Of a stretch of DNA of 13,826 bases, positions 6,831-12,437 are shown piece after piece. Both the position numbers and the translations under genes were made by a program. Numbering within the stretch: the stretch's first letter is position 1; every line of letters begins with the position of its first letter. The notes beneath the pieces are model-generated. The model made no database searches. It worked only from the letters and a program-made list of their open reading frames with translations, and had not been told where the DNA came from. Source of the stretch: Roseicyclus sp965662675 (lineage in GTDB: Bacteria > Pseudomonadota > Alphaproteobacteria > Rhodobacterales > Rhodobacteraceae); contig NZ_CBFIIK010000074.1 in NCBI RefSeq assembly GCF_965662675.1, positions 1 through 13,826 on the forward strand, written 5' to 3'.

Positions 6831-7717
6831 TGGACCGCTTTGAATTGACCCCCGATCTGTCACTGTCGCGGCTTGTCTATGGCATGTGGCGCCTGGGCGA
6901 TGACACTGACACCAGCCCCGCTCATGTGCAGGCCAAGGTCGAGGCATGCTTGGCCCAGGGCATAACCACCATGGATCAGGCCGATATCTATGGCGGTTAC
7001 ACCGCCGAGGCGATCCTTGGTGCGGCGTTGCGCGCGGCACCGGGGTTGCGCGACCGGATCGAGATCGTGACGAAATGCGATATCGTGGCTCCGGTGGGCC
7101 GTCATGCGGGCGCGCGGGTTAAATATTACGACACCAGCGCCGCGCATATCACCGCGTCTGTTGATGCCAGCTTGCGCGACATGGCGACCGATCGGATCGA
7201 CCTGTTGCTGATCCACCGCCCCGATCCACTGATCGACCCCGATGAAACGGGCGCGGCGCTGGATGGGCTGGTGGCTTCGGGCAAGGTGCGGGCCGTGGGC
7301 GTGTCGAATTTCCGCCCTTGGGACACCGATCTTTTGCAGTCGCGGATGGATGCGCCCATCACCTGCAACCAGATCGAGCTGAGCCTGATGGCGCATGAGG
7401 CGCTGGTGAACGGCGATCTGGCGCATCTGCATCAGCACAGGATCGCGCCGATGGCCTGGAGCCCGCTTGCCGGTGGCGCGCTGGCCGATGCGGGCGCGCT
7501 GCGCGCGAAGCTTGATGCGCTGGGGGCTGCGGCGGGCACCGATTGGAGCGCGGTCGCCATCGCGTGGCTCTTGCATCATCCGGCGGGGATCTTGCCGGTT
7601 CTGGGCACCAACAACCTTGATCGCATTGCCCGGATTTCCGACGCGCTACGTGTGCCGATGGATCGCCAGACATGGTATGAGCTTTACACGCTGGCCTTGG
7701 GCCGAGAGGTCGCATGA
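6830..7717 (+). CDS. smoB: Aldo/keto reductase, YdhF-like; probable 6-oxo-glucose reductase (SmoB-like)
   Basis: Cytoplasmic NADPH-dependent (alpha/beta)8 oxidoreductase of 295 residues. The classical tetrad is present: D49 and Y54 (in MDQADIYGGY), K82 (IVTKCDI) and H129 (LLLIHRPDP). The cofactor region contains GVSNFRPWD and, near the C-terminus, PVLGTNNLDRI. It resembles E. coli YdhF along its length. In the sulfo-SMO pathway an enzyme of this family reduces the 6-oxo-glucose made by SmoC to glucose, and the gene position between the monooxygenase and the flavin reductase fits. The start ATG (6830) shares its A with the upstream TGA, indicating tight coupling; the gene ends in an ATGA overlap with the next one. 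Family assignment is firm; the substrate is inferred. Confidence 0.85.
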   Translation: MDRFELTPDLSLSRLVYGMWRLGDDTDTSPAHVQAKVEACLAQGITTMDQADIYGGYTAEAILGAALRAAPGLRDRIEIVTKCDIVAPVGRHAGARVKYYDTSAAHITASVDASLRDMATDRIDLLLIHRPDPLIDPDETGAALDGLVASGKVRAVGVSNFRPWDTDLLQSRMDAPITCNQIELSLMAHEALVNGDLAHLHQHRIAPMAWSPLAGGALADAGALRAKLDALGAAAGTDWSAVAIAWLLHHPAGILPVLGTNNLDRIARISDALRVPMDRQTWYELYTLALGREVA

Positions 7718-8235
7718 TGGCGGATGGCAGCCAGATGAGAACGGTGGATTTCGTGCCCGGCCTGGCTACTGAGCGCGCGTTTCGCGATGCCTTGGGATGT
7801 TTTGCGACCGGCGTCACCTTGGTCACGATCGAAAGCGACGAGGGGCCGATGGGCTTTGCCGCAAACAGCTTCGCGGCCGTGTCGCTTGATCCGGCGCTGG
7901 TGCTATGGTCGCCAGCGAAATCATCGCGCCGCTTTGTCCACTATATCGCCGCCAGCCATTACGCGATCCATGTTTTGCCAGAGGATGCGCGGGATCTGCT
8001 TGTACGCTTTGGTCGCGAAGGTCCGGGCTTTGATGGGCTGGACTTCAGCCGCAATGCCGACGGGGTGCCGCTATTGGAGCAGGCCGTAGCGCGGTTCGAA
8101 TGTCGCAAACACGCCACTCATGACGGTGGCGATCATGCGATCATCGTGGGCGAAGTCTTGCAGGCCACCTATCGTGAGGGCGCGGCCTTGGTGTTTTGCC
8201 AAGGACAATACGGGGGCTTCAGCCCGATGGGCTAG
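7714..8235 (+). CDS. smoA: Flavin reductase (HpaC/FRP-like), probable FMN reductase partner of the monooxygenase (SmoA-like)
   Basis: Small cytoplasmic NAD(P)H:FMN reductase of 173 residues with the flavin_reductase-like split-barrel fold. Signatures are FRDALGCFATGVTLVT near residue 22-38, GFAANSFAAVSLDPALVLW, HYAIHVLPED, and GGDHAIIVGEVL near residue 137-148. It provides reduced FMN to the SsuD-like enzyme encoded two genes upstream, forming a two-component monooxygenase. The start could be ATG 7714 (ATGA overlap with the reductase stop) or the adjacent ATG 7717; GAGAGG at 7704-7709 suits both. A later ATG at 7735 is less likely. A cluster of GGGCT/AGCCC repeats begins at its 3' end, before the transporter genes. 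Confidence 0.87.
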   Translation: MMADGSQMRTVDFVPGLATERAFRDALGCFATGVTLVTIESDEGPMGFAANSFAAVSLDPALVLWSPAKSSRRFVHYIAASHYAIHVLPEDARDLLVRFGREGPGFDGLDFSRNADGVPLLEQAVARFECRKHATHDGGDHAIIVGEVLQATYREGAALVFCQGQYGGFSPMG

Positions 8236-8262
8236 GCCGACCAGCCCTTTGGGAGAGGGGCT
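8214..8262. repeat. Five alternating GGGCT/AGCCC arms at the enzyme-transporter junction
   Basis: GGGCT at 8214-8218, AGCCC at 8221-8225, GGGCT at 8229-8233, AGCCC at 8243-8247 and GGGCT at 8258-8262. Adjacent arms can pair in competing ways, so the RNA between the flavin reductase gene and the TRAP genes could adopt alternative hairpins. The first arms are inside the coding end. This might set relative expression or decay of the two operon halves; function is speculative. Confidence 0.45.
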
Positions 8263-8284
8263 TTGAACGGGAGGAAACACGCGG

Positions 8285-8875
8285 ATGCAGGTGCTGATCG
8301 CCCTGTCCAGGCTTTTCGCATTGGTCAATGCCAGCGCCCTGACGATGGGCCGTTGGCTGGGGGCGGTTTGCATTCTGTTGATGGTGGTCATCATCCTGAC
8401 CCAGGTGTTTTTCCGCTATGTCGTCGGTCTGGGCCTTGCCTGGCCCGAGGAAGCATCGCGCTTCCTGATGCTGTGGTCTGCCGGCTTGATGATCGGCAGC
8501 GCCTACCGGCGGGGGGGCTTTGTCGCGATCGACCTGTTGGCCGCGCTTTTGCCGCGGCTGTTGCAACATTTTCTGACGTTGGTCTTGTTCGCCTTGGCGA
8601 TGATCATCTTGTGGAAAGCATGGCAGATCGGTCTGCGCGAGGTGGGTGGGCTGGCCGGGCGGTTCGGCACCGACAGCCTGAATGTGCCGACGAGTTGGGA
8701 TCTGTCGAGTTGGCGAAAGGTGCCGAAATCCTGGCAGATGGCCTCGATGCTGGTGGGCATTGGCGCGCTGATCATGGTGACGTTGGAATTGATCTTGCGC
8801 GAGGTGATCGCGCTATTGGGGCGGGCGGACGCGCTGCCGCCCATTTCCGATCAAGTCGTGTTGGGGTCAGAATGA
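8285..8875 (+). CDS. dctQ: TRAP transporter small permease (DctQ-like)
   Basis: Inner-membrane small subunit of a tripartite ATP-independent transporter, 196 residues, with four predicted membrane helices at about 22-44, 58-78, 90-110 and 150-172. Hallmark features are the helix with QVFFRYVVGLGLAWPEEASR and the following LMLWSAGLMIGSAYRRGGFV. A long loop of about 35 residues separates the third and fourth helices (GRFGTDSLNVPTSWDLSSW), somewhat longer than is common. A GGGAGG site at 8269-8274 supports the ATG at 8285. It lies 49 bases after the flavin reductase gene and one base before the large permease gene, so it is part of the same operon. The symbol names the family; the likely substrate is that of the upstream enzymes. 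Confidence 0.92.
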   Translation: MQVLIALSRLFALVNASALTMGRWLGAVCILLMVVIILTQVFFRYVVGLGLAWPEEASRFLMLWSAGLMIGSAYRRGGFVAIDLLAALLPRLLQHFLTLVLFALAMIILWKAWQIGLREVGGLAGRFGTDSLNVPTSWDLSSWRKVPKSWQMASMLVGIGALIMVTLELILREVIALLGRADALPPISDQVVLGSE

Positions 8876-8876
8876 C

Positions 8877-10166
8877 ATGCTGAGTTTTTTCCTGCCGGTC
8901 TTTCTGATTTTTCTTTTCCTCGGCTTGCCGGTGTTTTTTGCGCTTTTGGCGGCGCCGGGCGTTTTGCTTTGGGCGGCGGGGATGGAGCGCGACATCACGC
9001 TTTTGTACCGCAACGTTTATACCGGGATGGACAGTTTCCCACTGATGGCGATCCCGTTTTTCATGCTTGCTGGCGAACTGATGAACCGTGGTGGCATCAC
9101 CTTGCGGCTGGTCGAATTTTCGCAAGCCTTGGTTGGCCATTTCCGCGGCGGTCTGGCGCATGTGAATGTGATGTCCTCAATGCTGTTTGCGGGCATGTCG
9201 GGATCGGCGGTGGCGGATGTGTCGGCGCTGGGCTCCATGTTGATCCCCGCGATGGAAAAGAACGGCTACAAGAAACGCTTCGCCGCCGCGATCACGGCCG
9301 CAAGTTCGATCATTGGGCCGATCATTCCGCCGTCGGGCATCATGATCATTTATGCTTATGTCATGGGCGAAAGCGTGGCCGCCTTGTTCTTGGCGGGGAT
9401 CGTGCCGGGGATCTTGATGGCGGTGGGGCTGATGATTGCGCTGTCGCTGATGGCCGACCGCTATGAGCTGCCCGCCGCCACCCCGCGCGCCCCTTGGTCG
9501 GTGCGGGGCAAGGCATCGCTGCGGGCGTTTTGGCCGCTGATGACGCCGGTGATCATCTTGGGCGGTATCTTGGGCGGGGTGATGACGCCCACCGAGGCGG
9601 CGGCGGTGGCCGTGGGCTATGCCTTTGTCGTTTCGCTCTTCATCATGCGCACGCTGAAGCTGTCGGATGTGCCGGATGTCTTGATCCGTGCGGGCATCAC
9701 CTCGGCTTTGGTATTGTTGTTGGTGGGTGCGGCAATGGCCTTCAAGACGGTGGCGGCATTGGCCCGCACGCCCGAACAGATGGCCGGCATCATCTTGTCG
9801 CTGTCGGACAATGTGCTGATCTTGCTATTCTTGATCAACCTGCTCTTGTTCGTGGTGGGCATGTTTCTGGATGCGGGTCCAGCCATCATTATCCTTGGCC
9901 CGATTCTTGGCCCCATCTTTGTCGAGCTGGGCGTCGATTCCGTTCATTTCGCGATCATCATGGCGGTCAACCTGACGGTGGGGCTTCTGACGCCGCCCAT
10001 GGGGCTTGTGCTGTTCGTGACCTCATCCGTTTCCGGCCTGAAACTGGAAACGTTGTCCAAGGCGATCTTGCCGTTTCTGGCGGTGCAGATCGCCGTGATC
10101 TTTCTGATTACCTACATCCCCGCGCTGACGCTTACGGTTCCGCGTCTGTTCGGGTTTGTCCAATGA
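8877..10166 (+). CDS. dctM: TRAP transporter large permease (DctM-like)
   Basis: Inner-membrane large subunit, 429 residues, the usual DctM length, with about 12 hydrophobic segments. Conserved stretches include DSFPLMAIPFFMLAGELMNR near residue 51, LFAGMSGSAVADVSALGS near residue 102, and AITAASSIIGPIIPPSGIM near residue 137. The C-terminal half repeats this plan around ILGGVMTPTEAAAVAVGYA and AVNLTVGLLTPPMGLVLF. It forms the elevator-type Na+-coupled transport path and receives substrate from the periplasmic binding protein encoded next. The ATG lies one base past the small-permease stop, indicating translational coupling. Substrate specificity resides mainly in the binding protein. Confidence 0.95.
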   Translation: MLSFFLPVFLIFLFLGLPVFFALLAAPGVLLWAAGMERDITLLYRNVYTGMDSFPLMAIPFFMLAGELMNRGGITLRLVEFSQALVGHFRGGLAHVNVMSSMLFAGMSGSAVADVSALGSMLIPAMEKNGYKKRFAAAITAASSIIGPIIPPSGIMIIYAYVMGESVAALFLAGIVPGILMAVGLMIALSLMADRYELPAATPRAPWSVRGKASLRAFWPLMTPVIILGGILGGVMTPTEAAAVAVGYAFVVSLFIMRTLKLSDVPDVLIRAGITSALVLLLVGAAMAFKTVAALARTPEQMAGIILSLSDNVLILLFLINLLLFVVGMFLDAGPAIIILGPILGPIFVELGVDSVHFAIIMAVNLTVGLLTPPMGLVLFVTSSVSGLKLETLSKAILPFLAVQIAVIFLITYIPALTLTVPRLFGFVQ

Positions 10167-10197
10167 TCTTCACATATCCAACGGGAGGAAAACCAAG

Positions 10198-11256
10198 ATG
10201 TTGAAGACAACCCTGAAGTCCATGCTGCTGGCGACGATGCTGGTGGCACCGGTGACGGCGGCTTTCGCGCAAGATATTACCCTGCGCGCGACCGCCACAT
10301 CGAATGATCAGGACGAGGATTATGACGGCCTCGTCGTGTTTAAGAACTTTGTCGAAACTGCATCGAATGGCGCAATCGCGGTCGAGCTGTTCGTCGGCAC
10401 CCAGCTGTGCACGCGCGGCGATGAATGCCTCGCGGGCATCGCGGATGGCTCGATCGACATTTTCGTGTCGACCTCGGGCGGTGCGGCGGGGCTGTTCCCC
10501 TATATTCAGGTTCTCGATCTGCCCTATCTGATGAGCGATGACCGCGTGGCCGAGCATGTGCTGTCGAGCGATTTCGTCCGCGAAATGCGCGGCCTGATGC
10601 TGGAAGACAGCGACAACCTGATCCGGCTGATGACGGTGGGCAACACCGGTGGCTGGCGCAGCTATGCCAACACCGAGCGCCGTATCGAAACCCCTGCGGA
10701 TATCGCCGGGTTGCGCATGCGCACCGTACCCGCCGACCTACCCCAGACCTTGGCCACGGCGCTTGGCGCGTCGCCCACCCCGATTGCATGGCCGGAACTG
10801 TTCACCTCGCTTCAGACGGGCGTTGTCGAAGGCACGGCCAACGGCATCACCGACATCATGAACATGCGCTTTACCGATGCCGGGCTGAAATACCTGACGC
10901 TCGATAATCACAGCTACATGGGCGCGTTCTGGTTCATGAACAATGAACGCTTCCTTGGCATGTCGGATGAACACAAGCGGGTGATCCTGGATGGTTTCGC
11001 AGCCCTTCAGCAGGCGACATTCGCCAGCCCCAAGCGCAAGGAAATCGCCGCCTATGAAGCCTTCCGCGCCGCGGGTGGTGAAATCTATGTGCCTACCGAT
11101 GAGCAAAAGGCGATGTTCATGGAAGCCGCTGCGCCTGCCTTTGACTGGTTCCGCGCCAATGTCCGCCAAGGCCCCGAGGTTTTGGACAGCTTCATGTCCT
11201 ATGCCGAAGCTGCTGCGGAAGCCATCGAAGCAGAGCGCGCCGCGGATCTGAACTGA
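10198..11256 (+). CDS. dctP: TRAP transporter solute-binding protein (DctP family)
   Basis: Periplasmic binding protein of 352 residues. A GTG at 10156 would give a longer frame but overlaps the large permease; the ATG at 10198 is preferred because GGGAGG (10183-10188) lies nine bases upstream and it begins a good signal peptide, with cleavage expected after AFA at residue 24. The family core GLRMRTVPAD (residues 171-180), containing R173 and R175, is followed by LGASPTPIAWPELFTSLQTG and EGTANGITDI. In carboxylate-specific members an arginine in the first motif binds the acid group; here it might hold a sulfonate. Two cysteines close together (C71, C77) may form a disulfide after export. It is last in the operon and is followed by an intrinsic terminator. 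Sulfoquinovose or its glycerol glycoside is the suggested ligand, by context only. Confidence 0.94.
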   Translation: MLKTTLKSMLLATMLVAPVTAAFAQDITLRATATSNDQDEDYDGLVVFKNFVETASNGAIAVELFVGTQLCTRGDECLAGIADGSIDIFVSTSGGAAGLFPYIQVLDLPYLMSDDRVAEHVLSSDFVREMRGLMLEDSDNLIRLMTVGNTGGWRSYANTERRIETPADIAGLRMRTVPADLPQTLATALGASPTPIAWPELFTSLQTGVVEGTANGITDIMNMRFTDAGLKYLTLDNHSYMGAFWFMNNERFLGMSDEHKRVILDGFAALQQATFASPKRKEIAAYEAFRAAGGEIYVPTDEQKAMFMEAAAPAFDWFRANVRQGPEVLDSFMSYAEAAAEAIEAERAADLN

Positions 11257-11278
11257 TCTGTGGCCTAACGGAAAATCT

Positions 11279-11309
11279 AAAACGCCGCGTTTGTCGCGGC
11301 GTTTTTTTT
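11279..11309 (+). terminator. Rho-independent terminator of the six-gene operon
   Basis: Perfect stem ACGCCGCG / CGCGGCGT (11282-11289 and 11295-11302), extended by A-T pairs, with a TTTGT loop and eight consecutive Ts (11302-11309). It starts 22 bases after the solute-binding protein stop. The A-run on the left side makes it potentially active for minus-strand transcripts as well. Confidence 0.95.
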
Positions 11310-11369
11310 GCGGACAGCTGCGTAAACTTTTGCTGGTTGGCCTTGTATCTCTTGTCCAATTGCTGCGGC

Positions 11370-11540
11370 CCATTTCTCACACCCATTGCACACACTATTT
11401 GCGATGGTAACCAGCTTGCGGGCGACGATGGTGATCATGATCTTGTGCGGCTTTTCCGCATTGCAGAGGCGATCTGCCAAGGTTCTTAGGCTTGAGTTGG
11501 GATGTGTCGCGACCAAGGCTGCTCTGAACATTTCATTCCT
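11370..11540 (-). pseudogene. Decayed IS110-type transposase, C-terminal remnant
   Basis: The minus strand encodes about 57 residues like the C-terminus of IS110/IS116/IS902 transposases: RNEMFRAALVATHPNSS, then LADRLCNAEKPHKIMITIV, and ARKLVTIANSVCNGCEKW. Intact relatives have a RxALYMAALVASRxNP segment, a GKPxKVALxAxxRKLLTxxN segment and a short tail. The frame continues to the operon terminator without further similarity. Nothing upstream (11541-11735, minus strand) resembles the rest of the enzyme, so only the tail of a roughly 320-residue protein survives. IS110 elements lack long terminal repeats, so boundaries cannot be set. The remaining gap 11310-11735 holds a short tandem repeat and one doubtful ORF. 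Confidence 0.65.
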
Positions 11541-11546
11541 CAGCGC

Positions 11547-11575
11547 ACTGCGATTACTGCGATCACTGTGATCGC
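11547..11575. repeat. Three 9-bp tandem repeats merging into a 17-bp palindrome
   Basis: ACTGCGATT (11547-11555), ACTGCGATC (11556-11564) and ACTGTGATC (11565-11573) are consecutive near-identical units. The last two create GCGATCAC T GTGATCGC (11559-11575), a perfect inverted repeat with one central base. This could be slippage next to the transposase remnant or a protein-binding site. Confidence 0.6.
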
Positions 11576-11599
11576 CCGTTTCCGCCATGCGTTCCGCTG

Positions 11600-11752
11600 T
11601 CATGCGCGACCGGCGCCATCAATCAATTCCCGTTGCATCGCTTCAACTGGATGCCGCCTTGCGTGGCAGGTCATGCAGGCGGCCCGCGCATCGGGGTGCG
11701 CGGTCGCTTCGTCATGATGGGTTGATGCCGTGCGCTCAGCTCCAGCTGACAT
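11600..11752 (-). CDS. Possible 50-residue ORF with a CxxCH motif (doubtful)
   Basis: An ATG at 11752 on the minus strand opens 50 codons ending at TGA 11602-11600, overlapping the end of the response regulator gene by 17 bases. The product contains DARAACMTCHARRHPVEAM, so a CMTCH motif (residues 26-30) of the type that binds c-type heme or a metal. There is no signal peptide, which argues against a periplasmic cytochrome, and no clear ribosome site. It could be translated by coupling to the regulator, be a remnant, or be chance. I do not recognise a family. Confidence 0.22.
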   Translation of the reverse strand: MSAGAERTASTHHDEATAHPDARAACMTCHARRHPVEAMQRELIDGAGRA

Positions 11753-12437
11753 CGCCCAGAAAGATGTAGCCTGCCCCATAGATCGTCCTGATCAGGCGCG
11801 GGCTCTTGGGGTCTTCGCCCAGCTTGGTCCGCAGCCGCGAAATGCGGACATCCATGGCCCTGTCGAAGCTTTCGCCGGCACCGCCGCCAAGGGATTCTTG
11901 CATCTGCTGGCGCGAGATCACGCGTTTGGGGGCTTCGAGGAACAGGCGCAGCACCTCGCCCTCGGCATGGGAAAAGCTGACCTCTCGGCCATCATCCGTG
12001 GTCAAAAGGTAGCGGTCGAAATGTGCGGTCCAGCCATTGAAGCGTGCGGTCGCATTCGCCTGTGTCGCCGCTTTTGGCGCGCGGAGCCGGGCGCGGATGC
12101 GGGCCACGACCTCGGCGGGGTCGAAGGGTTTGATAATGTAATCATCCGCGCCCAGTTCCAATCCGGTGACACGGTCTTGCACCTGTGCGCGGCCCGAGAT
12201 GATGATGATCGCGGCCCCGGATTCCAAGGCAAGCCGATGCACCAGCGCAAGCCCGTCGCGGTCTGGCAGACCAAGATCGACAAGGCAGACATCCGGCGTG
12301 GTGCGTGCAAGTGCCGCTTCGAATTCCGTGGCCCGCGCAAACGCCGCGGTGCGAAAACCGGCCTCGGTCAAGGTCTCGGACAACAGCGCGCGGATCTGCG
12401 GCTCGTCATCAAGGATCGCGATCAGCGCTGCGGTCAT
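11736..12437 (-). CDS. OmpR-family response regulator
   Basis: Cytoplasmic two-component transcription factor of 233 residues. The receiver domain (about 1-118) has the acidic cluster D10, D11 and E12, the phosphoacceptor D54 (CLVDLGLPDRDG), S81 and K103 (DDYIIKPFDPAE). The C-terminal winged helix (about 130-230) shows VSFSHAEGEVLRLFLEAPKR, DVRISRLRTKLGEDP and the final RTIYGAGYIFLG wing. The ATG overlaps the kinase stop as ATGA (12434-12437), and AGGAG (12446-12450) lies eight bases upstream, so the two genes are co-transcribed and coupled. It converges on the TRAP operon but is separated from it by the terminator and a transposon remnant. Its target genes are not evident. Confidence 0.95.
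   Translation of the reverse strand: MTAALIAILDDEPQIRALLSETLTEAGFRTAAFARATEFEAALARTTPDVCLVDLGLPDRDGLALVHRLALESGAAIIIISGRAQVQDRVTGLELGADDYIIKPFDPAEVVARIRARLRAPKAATQANATARFNGWTAHFDRYLLTTDDGREVSFSHAEGEVLRLFLEAPKRVISRQQMQESLGGGAGESFDRAMDVRISRLRTKLGEDPKSPRLIRTIYGAGYIFLGDVSWS

Noticed and set aside
10156..10197. GTG start at 10156 for the solute-binding protein
   Set aside because: It would put a polar leader before the signal peptide and overlap the permease gene; the ATG at 10198 has a good GGGAGG site and starts the signal peptide directly.
11386..11571. 61-residue plus-strand ORF after the operon terminator
   Set aside because: It is antisense to the IS110-type remnant, whose similarity is in the opposite strand; no ribosome site or recognisable family.
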